Position numbers and translations under genes: made by a program
Part shown: one piece after another, positions 44,471 through 54,079 of the stretch
How positions within the stretch are numbered: the stretch's first letter is position 1
Layout: every line of letters begins with the position of its first letter
Assembly: GCF_002920915.1 (NCBI RefSeq)
Contig: NZ_PQVF01000002.1
Coordinates: forward strand, 248,375-312,374
Direction: 5' to 3'
Source of the DNA: Solitalea longa
Lineage (GTDB): Bacteria; Bacteroidota; Bacteroidia; Sphingobacteriales; Sphingobacteriaceae
Length of the DNA: 64,000 bases
Notes under the pieces: generated by a model
Databases searched by the model: none
What the model saw: only the letters and a program-made list of their open reading frames with translations
What the model was told of the DNA's origin: nothing

Positions 44471-45985
44471 TTAGTAGTTATTTTGAGTTAAACCACCAGT
44501 TCTTACATCAGTAATAGGAATTGGCAACACATTATGTTTACCATCAACGTAGCCATATGGAGCAAGCTCTGTTTTAGCCATTCCCCAACGAACAAGGTCA
44601 ATGTAACGGAAACCTTCAAAGGCTAACTCAACCTGACGCTCGTGAACGATAGCTAAGAACAATGCGTTTCCAGTTGGAGTGATCGATCCCAACTCTGAAC
44701 GATTTCTCACATCGTTCAAATATCCTTGAGCTTTACCCTCGTTACCAGCTCTGTAGTAAGCTTCAGCAGCCATTAACAATACATCAGCATAACGAATTAA
44801 ACGCCAATTGGTAGTATAGTTAAGTGGACTATCTCCACCAGGTCCTGTCGCTTTTTCGAAAGTACCATATTTACGCTGCCAATAACCTGTGTAATCCCAG
44901 GTAGCCTGATTTGTAAAGTCTCCTCCGGCTGCTTTCAATTCAGCAAGTGACATAACTGAATATTTTTTACGCTCATCACCAGCTTCGAAAGCATCATACA
45001 TTTTCTTGGTAGGTAAGTTAAAACCCCATCCATTATTTAATGAATCAGTAGGCGCTTTAACATATGAACCCTCTCTTGGACCCATTAACTGAACGTGAAT
45101 ATTACTTTCAGGCTGATTACCCCATGGGAAGTTACCCCAAGTGTATTTTTCAGCATTTGAAAATGAGGTCTCAAAGATAGACTCTTTACCAAACTCTCCA
45201 TATGTTGAGAAAGTAGCGCCAATTGATGATTCAAGACCGTATACTTTCGAAGTAATAACATTTTCAAACTGAGTTGCTGCTGCAGCCCATTTCTCTTGAT
45301 ATAACAATGCTTTACCTAACAACGCTTGAGCAGCACCTTTAGACACCCTATATCTTTCAGCAACAGCATATGCCGATTTTAAAGGAAGATCAGGAATAGC
45401 TTCTGTTAAATCTTTCTCAATTTGAGCATAAACCTCTGCTTTAGGAGCCCTTACCCCTTTCTTATAGTCTTCAGGTTTAACCTCGGTTAAAATCAATGGA
45501 ACATCACCCCAAAGCGATACTAAGTCTAAATAGTTATAGGCTCTTAATGCTTTTGCCTCAGCAACGATACGTTTACGTAAATCAGTCTCAGGTTTAACAT
45601 TATTGATAACAAGATTAGCTCTGTAAATAGTGAAATACATTGTTCTCCATGCAATTTCCATATTTCCATTAGTTGGATCGAGCTGAGCTAATTTATCCAA
45701 AGCCTGGTAGCCAGGTTGATCACCCGGGCCACTACCTCCTGCTGCGCTCTCATCTGAAGGCATTGTTTTTATCAACAAACGACTACCCCAAGCAGTAAAA
45801 TAGTCAGCGCTATTCATATCATATACCGCAGTAATAGCCAACTGGGCATCTGCATCGGTTTTATAGTACTCATCCACAGGTAGCTTTCCAGGAACATCTT
45901 GCTCCAGGAAACTTTTTCCACAACTACTGGCAACGGTTACCAGAGCAGTGCATAATAGTATATTCTTAACAATTGATAGTTTCAT
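44471..45985 (-). CDS. SusD/RagB-family glycan-binding lipoprotein
   Basis: A 504-residue outer-membrane lipoprotein that forms the lid of the SusC transporter. The lipobox is TVASSC with Cys at about residue 22. The TPR-like helical core and the RagB/SusD signature ends are visible: DADAQLAITAVYDMNS, RAYNYLDLVSLWGDVPLILTEV, NWRLIRYADVLLMAAEAYYRAGN, and VHERQVELAFEGFRYIDLVRWGMAK. It lies 60 bases after susC and 79 bases before the GH3 gene, all on the minus strand. Confidence 0.96.
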   Translation of the reverse strand: MKLSIVKNILLCTALVTVASSCGKSFLEQDVPGKLPVDEYYKTDADAQLAITAVYDMNSADYFTAWGSRLLIKTMPSDESAAGGSGPGDQPGYQALDKLAQLDPTNGNMEIAWRTMYFTIYRANLVINNVKPETDLRKRIVAEAKALRAYNYLDLVSLWGDVPLILTEVKPEDYKKGVRAPKAEVYAQIEKDLTEAIPDLPLKSAYAVAERYRVSKGAAQALLGKALLYQEKWAAAATQFENVITSKVYGLESSIGATFSTYGEFGKESIFETSFSNAEKYTWGNFPWGNQPESNIHVQLMGPREGSYVKAPTDSLNNGWGFNLPTKKMYDAFEAGDERKKYSVMSLAELKAAGGDFTNQATWDYTGYWQRKYGTFEKATGPGGDSPLNYTTNWRLIRYADVLLMAAEAYYRAGNEGKAQGYLNDVRNRSELGSITPTGNALFLAIVHERQVELAFEGFRYIDLVRWGMAKTELAPYGYVDGKHNVLPIPITDVRTGGLTQNNY

Positions 45986-46045
45986 CTTTAAAATGATTAA
46001 AAGTTATACGTTGTGTAAATCAACATAATTCAAAAACCTTTTTAA

Positions 46046-49000
46046 TTAAAAGGTAACAGCAAGTCCACCTGTTATCATTCTAGGAGTAGGGTAAACACCT
46101 CTGTCAATACCCACACTGTTTGCTGCATTAGCATTTGAGCCACCTTCTGGATCAAAACCTTTATAATTTGTAAAGGTGAAGTAGTTATCCAGTGAACAGT
46201 AAAGACGTAAGCTCTTCACTTTAACAGTGTTCATCATTTTGCTTGGGAAAGTATAACCCAATTGTAACTGACGAATACGCATGAAATCACCTTTAAATAC
46301 CATTAAATCACTTTGATAAATGAAGTCATTATTAGTATTTGAAGCAAACCAAGTGTTTGTACTTCCATCACCGGTCCAACGATCTTTGAAGAAGAATTCA
46401 GGTTTATTAGCTGAAGGACGGTCAGTACGGTTAAAGCCCATCATTACGTCGTTACCACCTTGTCCCTGTAAGAAACATAAGAAATCAAATCCTTTGTAGC
46501 TCATGTTCAAGGTTAAACCGTAAGTAAAATCAGGATTTGGATCTCCAATCATTGTATGGTCACCTGAACTGATTTGAGTATCGCCATTTGAGTTAACAAT
46601 AATAGGATCGCCTGGTTTAGGAGCATAACCGGTTAATTTATTATCAGCTATGTACTTGTCGATTTGTGCTTGATTTTGGAAGATACCTGCAGTTTTATAT
46701 CCGTTAAAGTACCATAAAGGCTTGTTCAAAGAGAACATTGTTGCAGTATAACCAGTACCTATACCAGCACCGTTAATGGTGTTAAGGAAAGGATTCATGT
46801 AGGTAACTTTATTTTTCATCAAGCTTAAGTTACCACTAACAGAATACTTAAATGCTTTCGTTGTATTGCTTTTGTAAGTTAATCCAAACTCCCAACCATT
46901 ATTCTCAACGTCACCACCATTTACAACTGTAAGTACGTTACCAACATAATCAGGAACCACACCTGGAGTTAATAGATCTTTAGTTGTTTTTTTGTACCAA
47001 TCAACTTCTAAGAATATGCTATTATTTAAGAAACCGAACTCAGCACCAATATCTAACTGCTCACTGGTTTCCCATGTAAGTAGTGGGTTTGGAAGATTAC
47101 TTGGAGCAGCTCCAATTATGTTTGCTGGATTAGCAGGATCGGAGTTAGGAATTTGAATACCGGCAGTAGAAATACCTGCAGCCCAGGTACCAACACCTAT
47201 ATTTGCCAAACTACCATTTTGACCCCAGCTTGCACGAAGCTTGGTGTAATTCATCACTTTCGCTACACTTTCAGGGAAGAAATCTTCACTTGACATTACC
47301 CATCCGCCTGAAACTGCAGGGAAATAACCCCACTGATGACCAGGTGCTAATCTTGATGAACCGTCAGCTCTGATCGAACCGTTCAATAAATACTTGCCTT
47401 TATAATCATATCCAACACGTCCAAAATAAGACGCTAAAGTAGAAGTATTATATTGACCCGCTATTTTATCTTGTGTATCAGGTGAAAAATCAGGATAAGC
47501 ATATTTCTCACCTTGTCTGAAGAATTCGGCATAACTGCTCGCCATATTATTGAAATTCGCCTTGTAAGCCGACATACCAGCCATTGCAGTTAATGAATGA
47601 CTACCGAATGCTTTTTGGTAGGTAGCAAAGTTTTCCCATTGCCAATTAAACCAGTTGTTTTGGGTATCACCACCACTCAGGGTTGAGTTACGGTTAACAT
47701 CTGTGAAATAAAATAGAGGACTCCAGTTGTGAGTTTTAACAAATGCAGCATCAACACCAAAACGGGTGGTAAATTTCAATCCTTTAACAATATCAATATC
47801 TGCATAAACGTTACCTACAATTTTATTCTGAATTGTCGATGTTTCTGTAACATCAATCAATCCCAATGGGTTTCCATACTCCCCTTGTACAAATCTTGAC
47901 ATTCCGTAGTAGTTACCATTTTTATCCTTAACTAATGGAAGACCACTTGCAAGTGCAGTAGTAACGTGAGCAGGAAGTGTGCTACCTGAAGGATAAGTAA
48001 CAGGAGTAATTGGATCCAATGCTAAAGCACTTGATATAACCGAACGAAACTCACTGTTCTCAGCAAGACCGGTGGTTGCAAAGTTTGAATACGACAAACG
48101 CTCACCGATATTTAACCAGTCTTTTACTTTATTATCTGTATTTAAACGAACTGTGTAACGTTTAAAATCAGCTTTATCACCACCTGCAACCCCTTTTTGG
48201 TTGAAATAGCTAAGACCAACCAAATAGCTTGATTTTTCTGAGCCACCACTAAGGGTTAATGCATGACGTTGTTGAGGTGCATTTTGAAATAAGGCATCTT
48301 TCCAGTTGGTACCCTCGCCCGCAGCTTTAACTTCTGCGTCTGTAGGTAAATCACCGTAACCTGACTCTTTTAAGTATTGTGTATACTGTTGAGCATTCAT
48401 TAATGGCATGATGTTGCCAATAGATTGTTGACCGATTTGAAACGAGTAATCAATACTGCTGGTTTCTTTCTTTTTGCTACCCGATTTTGTAGTAATAAGA
48501 ACAACCCCGTTCGCACCTTCAGCACCGTAAATAGCAGCAGAAGCAGCGTCTTTCAATATTTCAGTTGACTCGATCTCTGATGGATCTAAATACTCGATAC
48601 CACCAGCTCTCATACCATCGATAATATACAATGGTTGAGAATTTTGGTTTGAACCAGCACCACGAATACGAATACTTACTGGAGAACCAGGAGAACCCGA
48701 CTGAGGTAACACGGTAACACCAGCGGTACGACCTTGTAAAGCCTGGTCGATACGGCTGATTGAAGTGGTTTTTAAATCTTCAGCTTTAACCTGAGAGATC
48801 GCGCCAGTTACTAACCCTTTTTTCTGGGTACCGTAACCTACAACAACCACTTCTTCTAAGGCTGCCACATCTTCCTGTAATTGAACAGAAATAGAAGTTT
48901 TACCCGCTACGGCTCTTTCAACAGGTTTGTACCCAATAAAATTAAATACGAGTGTTCCGTTACTAGGTACGGAAATTGAATAATTACCATCTACGTCTGT

Positions 49001-49159
49001 AGAGGTACCTTTACTGCTCCCTTTAATAGATACAGTAACGCCGGTTAAAGGAAGACTCTGTGCGTCTATTACTTTACCTTTAACGACTAATTCTTGGGCG
49101 AGGAGGTGTGTTGTACACAACATCAGCAACGCCAAAAAAACAAGTACATGTTTTCTCAT
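46046..49159 (-). CDS. SusC/RagA-family TonB-dependent outer-membrane transporter
   Basis: A 1037-residue transporter. The signal peptide ends LLAQ (about residue 21). A carboxypeptidase-regulatory-like domain follows (VVKGKVIDAQSLPLTGVTVSIKGSSKGTSTDVDGNYSISVP), then the TonB box ALEEVVVVGYGTQKK (about residues 101-115), the plug with SPVSIRIRGAGSNQNSQPLYIIDGM and ILKDAASAAIYGAEGANGVVLITTK, and the 22-strand barrel ending in an aromatic (GGLAVTF). No N-terminal STN secretin-like domain is present, so it is not expected to signal to a FecR/ECF sigma pair. Promoter at 49225-49254. Confidence 0.96.
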   Translation of the reverse strand: MRKHVLVFLALLMLCTTHLLAQELVVKGKVIDAQSLPLTGVTVSIKGSSKGTSTDVDGNYSISVPSNGTLVFNFIGYKPVERAVAGKTSISVQLQEDVAALEEVVVVGYGTQKKGLVTGAISQVKAEDLKTTSISRIDQALQGRTAGVTVLPQSGSPGSPVSIRIRGAGSNQNSQPLYIIDGMRAGGIEYLDPSEIESTEILKDAASAAIYGAEGANGVVLITTKSGSKKKETSSIDYSFQIGQQSIGNIMPLMNAQQYTQYLKESGYGDLPTDAEVKAAGEGTNWKDALFQNAPQQRHALTLSGGSEKSSYLVGLSYFNQKGVAGGDKADFKRYTVRLNTDNKVKDWLNIGERLSYSNFATTGLAENSEFRSVISSALALDPITPVTYPSGSTLPAHVTTALASGLPLVKDKNGNYYGMSRFVQGEYGNPLGLIDVTETSTIQNKIVGNVYADIDIVKGLKFTTRFGVDAAFVKTHNWSPLFYFTDVNRNSTLSGGDTQNNWFNWQWENFATYQKAFGSHSLTAMAGMSAYKANFNNMASSYAEFFRQGEKYAYPDFSPDTQDKIAGQYNTSTLASYFGRVGYDYKGKYLLNGSIRADGSSRLAPGHQWGYFPAVSGGWVMSSEDFFPESVAKVMNYTKLRASWGQNGSLANIGVGTWAAGISTAGIQIPNSDPANPANIIGAAPSNLPNPLLTWETSEQLDIGAEFGFLNNSIFLEVDWYKKTTKDLLTPGVVPDYVGNVLTVVNGGDVENNGWEFGLTYKSNTTKAFKYSVSGNLSLMKNKVTYMNPFLNTINGAGIGTGYTATMFSLNKPLWYFNGYKTAGIFQNQAQIDKYIADNKLTGYAPKPGDPIIVNSNGDTQISSGDHTMIGDPNPDFTYGLTLNMSYKGFDFLCFLQGQGGNDVMMGFNRTDRPSANKPEFFFKDRWTGDGSTNTWFASNTNNDFIYQSDLMVFKGDFMRIRQLQLGYTFPSKMMNTVKVKSLRLYCSLDNYFTFTNYKGFDPEGGSNANAANSVGIDRGVYPTPRMITGGLAVTF

Positions 49160-49224
49160 AATTGGTTGAATTTGTTATCGAACAATAAATTGGTTAATAA
49201 AAAATTAATTTAAATCGGTCGATT

Positions 49225-49254
49225 CAAATATATATCACCAAACAAGAAAAACAA
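49225..49254 (-). promoter_or_regulatory. Promoter of the susC-susD-GH3 operon
   Basis: Minus strand: TTG (49252-49254), exactly 19 bases, TATATTTG (49225-49232), a perfect TAnnTTTG match. The predicted leader to the susC ATG is about 60 bases. Confidence 0.75.
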
Positions 49255-49272
49255 TACAACTTATTAATTAAC

Positions 49273-49289
49273 AGTGTATTATATACACT
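49273..49289. promoter_or_regulatory. Inverted-repeat operator candidate upstream of susC
   Basis: Perfect 7-base arms AGTGTAT and ATACACT with 3 bases between. The centre (49281) lies about 27 bases upstream of the -33 element, close to -61 from the predicted start, a usual place for an activator. Confidence 0.5.
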
Positions 49290-49660
49290 ATGATACGCTT
49301 TGTTACCATGAGGTTTAAGACTGTTATGCATTGATTTTGTGGCTAAAAACAATAAAAAAAACATGTTTTTTTTTTTTCTGATACGCATTTCTACCATAAA
49401 ACATAAAACAGCAAATAACCTATAAATCAATAAGTTAAACTTGATAATATTTTTTAAGAACTAATAGAAAAAATAATCTTTGCTTGATAAAATGTCAATT
49501 TTCTTCTTACAATGCCAACGTTTGCATAAAACTATTAAAAAAGATCTTGGTATAATCAGCTTACAGCAGTACCGAAAAACGCGTTCAAGAGAATATTCAA
49601 TGGATCAAACAGGCTTTTAATTCATTGAGATGGAGAAGAGGCATCCAGTATTAGATAAAA

Positions 49661-49768
49661 CGAAAGAAAAGACAATACCTGCAAAAGAGGTTTACCCTCC
49701 CTTATAACGTTAATAAAGACAGCGTTAAGGCTCAATTGAGCAATAATCCAAGAAGTTTAGCAGGTTAA
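49661..49768 (+). pseudogene. Possible decayed Hsp20 fragment
   Basis: A 35-codon open stretch reads YLQKRFTLPYNVNKDSVKAQLSN at its core, close to the alpha-crystallin/Hsp20 consensus 'xRSFTLPxxVxxxxIxAxxxNGVL'. It then breaks off, and the expected GVLxLxLPK continuation appears shifted by one base just after (GLKLQIELK-like). No start codon is attached. Confidence is low because the match is short. Confidence 0.3.
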
Positions 49769-49795
49769 AGTTGCAGATCGAGTTAAAAGATCCAT

Positions 49796-51655
49796 CTATT
49801 CCACCTCTTCCAATAGCAAGTCACTCCAGCCATGGATTGCTCCATTTTTCTTTCCTTTTTTACTCTGAAGCGCTTTTTTAATTTTCGAGGAATAAGCCCA
49901 ACAAGTACTTTGGCGTATATCCAAAATCTCGGAAAGTTTATGAGATGAAATGCTTCCCTTTGAAGAGTACATAAGGAAGATCATATAAAAGGCTTTATTA
50001 ATTGGAATACGCGTGTTTTGCAGTATTGTGTTGGCGGTAACCGACTCTTCATAACCACATTTAGCGCATCGCTTATTGAGCAAGCCATGCCCATTATAAT
50101 ACCCACCGTGATTACATTTTAAGCAGGTATAGCCATTTTGCCATTTAAGGTCGGCAAGGAACTTTATGCAACTGTCATTATCAGGATACATCTTACTAAA
50201 CTCCTCAAAATCCACATCTTTTGACATGATTCTCGCCTGGGTAACTTTAGCAACATCCTCTTTAAGCTGCACATTATCTTTGGCCAACAAGTCGTTCATA
50301 TGCGCAATTTCATTGGCCTGATGTCGCAATAGCTCATTGGCGTTCAACAGTTCCTGGGTTTTAAGTTTTACCTGTGCCTCAAGTTCTTGATTAAGGGAAT
50401 CCTTCAGCTGGTGATTTAGCTTCAACTGCTTAATGGTTCGTTGTGTTGCGATTTCCTTTTGCTCTTTCAGTAATCTAACCTTATCTCCTATTGCTATTGA
50501 AAGGAACATCATTTCGGCTACAAAACAGAAACTTAAACTATAGTGGGTAATTGGCCCGTAAGGCAAAAAGTTGGGCCAAAAAGTTAATATACTTTTAACC
50601 ACAAGCCCAAAAAAGAGGAAAGAGTAGGCAATAACATAAAACCTGGCCGGTCTATATCCGGATATTCGAAGCCTGGCTCCTACATAAAAAGCGATACTCA
50701 GCGGAATCACCTCAATTCCCCTCATTTCAAAACCTGAATGAAAGTAAAAGAGGCAGTATAAGAAAAAGATGGAACGAAGTACCAAGGTCACCACGATAAG
50801 TTTATCGAGCCTAGGCGCTACCTTCTTTAAATTCAATAGCTTACGACCAAACAAGAGCGCAAAAAACGAAGCCGCAAATAAGGTATAGCCCGTTGTATGC
50901 TGATTCCAATAGGGGTAATTTGGCCATAGGTATTCGTAGGCAATCCCATCAGCACACATTTCATACATTGCGATCGACAATAAATAAGCTATATAGTACA
51001 GGTACTGCACTTCCTTAATGGCGAAATACATGATGAGGTTATAAAAGCAGAAAACTGCGATCATTCCGTAAAAAAAGCCAAAAAAGAAGTATTCATTTAA
51101 TGCATACTCTACAAACCAGTTAACGGAGCGTAGCACCAGAAGGGCATCCGCTTTTTGGTCGGACTTAATTTTGAAATAATACGTATGAACCTGATTGTCT
51201 CCATTATCAATATCCATTACGTAATTTTTATGGATATAATGGCGCTTTCGGAACTTAAACCGGTCTCCAAACTCAACTGCATGATAAGCACCGCTGGGCA
51301 ATGGCTTGTAAAACTGTATATAATCAATCGTTTGATCGAAAAATTCAAACACCCAACGTTTATTAGAATAAAGATCGTTTTTTAGGCGGATCCGGTACCA
51401 ATAGGTGGCATTACGTTTAAAATTATACGGAAAGAGAAACTTGCTGGATGTAAACTTATTCGAATATGCTACTGAAGATATGGTATTGATATCAAGTTTC
51501 CCACTTTCATCTTCAAGAAATTGTATATCGTTATACATGAAAATATGTTGATTAACACTATCGTTAATAGCAACAATATTTTGTGCCGAAACGCGGTTAC
51601 AACAAACTAATATGAACGCAATTACAATAAAAGAAGCACGTAAAACTTTAATCAT
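49796..51655 (-). CDS. 7TM-DISM membrane sensor fused to a transposase-like zinc ribbon and HTH
   Basis: A 619-residue protein of unusual make-up. The ATG at 51655 (signal peptide MIKVLRASFIVIAFILVCCNRVSAQ) is chosen over the in-frame TTG at 51691, because that TTG is inside the probable -7 box. Order: periplasmic 7TMR-DISMED2-like domain (about 30-165; NATYWYRIRLKND), seven membrane helices (about 186-392), coiled coil (393-480), zinc ribbon with C511-x2-C514 and C530-x2-C533, and a helix-turn-helix (about 555-600; SISSHKLSEILDIRQSTCWAYSSKIKKAL). The last two resemble the N-terminal part of IS1595/ISXO2-type transposases. No DDE catalytic domain, kinase or GGDEF domain follows. It lies upstream of the SusCD operon on the same strand, so regulation of that operon is inferred. 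Confidence 0.85.
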   Translation of the reverse strand: MIKVLRASFIVIAFILVCCNRVSAQNIVAINDSVNQHIFMYNDIQFLEDESGKLDINTISSVAYSNKFTSSKFLFPYNFKRNATYWYRIRLKNDLYSNKRWVFEFFDQTIDYIQFYKPLPSGAYHAVEFGDRFKFRKRHYIHKNYVMDIDNGDNQVHTYYFKIKSDQKADALLVLRSVNWFVEYALNEYFFFGFFYGMIAVFCFYNLIMYFAIKEVQYLYYIAYLLSIAMYEMCADGIAYEYLWPNYPYWNQHTTGYTLFAASFFALLFGRKLLNLKKVAPRLDKLIVVTLVLRSIFFLYCLFYFHSGFEMRGIEVIPLSIAFYVGARLRISGYRPARFYVIAYSFLFFGLVVKSILTFWPNFLPYGPITHYSLSFCFVAEMMFLSIAIGDKVRLLKEQKEIATQRTIKQLKLNHQLKDSLNQELEAQVKLKTQELLNANELLRHQANEIAHMNDLLAKDNVQLKEDVAKVTQARIMSKDVDFEEFSKMYPDNDSCIKFLADLKWQNGYTCLKCNHGGYYNGHGLLNKRCAKCGYEESVTANTILQNTRIPINKAFYMIFLMYSSKGSISSHKLSEILDIRQSTCWAYSSKIKKALQSKKGKKNGAIHGWSDLLLEEVE

Positions 51656-51688
51656 ATATGAAACTTTGGTTAGGGAAATTGCCTGCTC

Positions 51689-51719
51689 CAAAGCTATATA
51701 AAAAGTATTTACATCAAAA
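51689..51719 (-). promoter_or_regulatory. Promoter of the 7TM sensor gene
   Basis: Minus strand: TTTG (51715-51718), 18-base spacer, TAGCTTTG (51689-51696), a perfect TAnnTTTG match. It decides the start: transcription would begin downstream of the TTG at 51691 and before the ATG at 51655. Confidence 0.65.
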
Positions 51720-51747
51720 TGTGGCTGTTAATTTTAGCCAAATAAAA

Positions 51748-51778
51748 AAGCGAGTCTGATTATTAGTCAGACCCGCTT
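51748..51778 (-). terminator. Terminator of eno
   Basis: Arms AAGCG-x-GTCTGA and GTCAGAC-x-CGCTT with a 6-base loop. On the minus strand a T-run follows. It separates eno from the sensor gene's promoter. Confidence 0.85.
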
Positions 51779-51799
51779 ACTTATAGTGTATTTTCTTAA

Positions 51800-53101
<1,302 letters not shown>

Positions 53102-53211
53102 TTAATTATTAAATAAACACTAGGGTAATGTGTACAAAATAGATTTTTCAAGGTAATAACCCCCCAAATCACACGCACACTTACCATTTTAATTTTCGAA
53201 GCCGAAAGTAG

Positions 53212-53256
53212 TTAAAATTACTCAGAGAGACAAACTGTTTCTCTGAGTAATTTTAA
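53212..53256. terminator. Long perfect hairpin between the channel gene and eno
   Basis: Perfect 17-base arms (53212-53228 and 53240-53256; core ACTCAGAGA/TCTCTGAGT) with an 11-base loop. The A/T-rich arm bases give a T-run in both directions. It lies 123 bases after the stop of the channel gene. Confidence 0.7.
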
Positions 53257-53378
53257 TGATTTTACAATAAATTGATAAAAAATTAATGAAATGATTATTT
53301 ATTAAATGTTTTATTATGTATATTAAAACAAAAACACCTTAGTGTAAAAAATACACAAAAAGAACATTTCAACCTATT

Positions 53379-53999
53379 TCACTCAGTTTCCTTATAATCA
53401 TAAATCTTAGGCAGATATAGTTTAAACCGAAATGAAACAACCCGAACCACAACTACTGTTAAGGCGGCAATAACCTCGGTCAAATGTGTTTCGATATTTA
53501 GAAATCTTAATAAAAAATACAAACTACCCCCCGCAATACATGCTGTTGCATAAATTTCCTTTCTAAACACTACAGGAATTTCATTGAGCATTATATCCCT
53601 GATAACTCCACCGAAAGCACCAGTCATAGTTCCCAAAGCAATGCACAGCACCGGATGAAGTCCGTAAGCCAACCCTTGAGCAATACCCGTTACAGTAAAG
53701 GCTCCTAATCCAAATGAATCAAAATAAAATAATAGCTTTTTTAAATGATGAATGTGTGAATTAGCAAAAAGGGTAACGACATAGGTAATAAGAATTATCG
53801 AAATGGTGGTAAAATTACGCATCCAAGCCACTGGAGCATAACCAATCATAACATCTCTTAAGGTTCCTCCACCAACAGCTGTCACAAATGCTAAAATAAG
53901 CACCCCGAAAATATCAAGGCGTTTATTCATAGCAGCAAGAGCACCCGAAATGGCAAAAGCAATGGTTCCGAGTATATCAAATAAATCGAGGATTGTCAT
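53379..53999 (-). CDS. TRIC/UPF0126-family membrane channel protein
   Basis: A 206-residue protein with seven hydrophobic helices in a 3+3+1 pattern. Two internal repeats carry the glycine-rich signatures AISGALAAMNKRLDIFGVLILAFVTAVGGGTLRDVMIG and GLGAFTVTGIAQG...ALGTMTGAFGGVIRDIMLNEIPVVFRKEIYATA, diagnostic of this family. Members are trimeric cation channels (bacterial TRIC; E. coli YadS/YicG). The transported ion here is inferred only. Confidence 0.92.
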   Translation of the reverse strand: MTILDLFDILGTIAFAISGALAAMNKRLDIFGVLILAFVTAVGGGTLRDVMIGYAPVAWMRNFTTISIILITYVVTLFANSHIHHLKKLLFYFDSFGLGAFTVTGIAQGLAYGLHPVLCIALGTMTGAFGGVIRDIMLNEIPVVFRKEIYATACIAGGSLYFLLRFLNIETHLTEVIAALTVVVVRVVSFRFKLYLPKIYDYKETE

Positions 54000-54079
54000 T
54001 TAGTTAATTAAGATCGATTAAAAAACACCCAAAGCTTCTTTTAAAAACATTCTATCATTCGATTAATAATTCTTTAATA

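Larger units (their letters stand above)
49160..49795. other. Gene-free stretch between susC and its putative regulator
   Basis: These 636 bases hold the susC promoter (49225-49254), an inverted repeat upstream of it (49273-49289), a T-run, and a decayed plus-strand fragment resembling Hsp20 (49661-49768). A 68-residue frame here on the minus strand (49224-49430) covers the promoter and is not accepted as a gene. Confidence 0.6.

Noticed and set aside
49224-49430. 68-residue minus-strand frame upstream of susC
   Set aside because: It covers the susC promoter and the inverted repeat and includes a translated A/T run; there is no room for its own termination before susC.
49799-50212. An insertion sequence remnant rather than a domain of the sensor gene
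   Set aside because: The zinc ribbon and HTH are in frame with the 7TM part without a stop or frameshift, no terminal inverted repeats were seen around them, and the usual catalytic domain is cleanly absent, so a fused functional domain is more likely.
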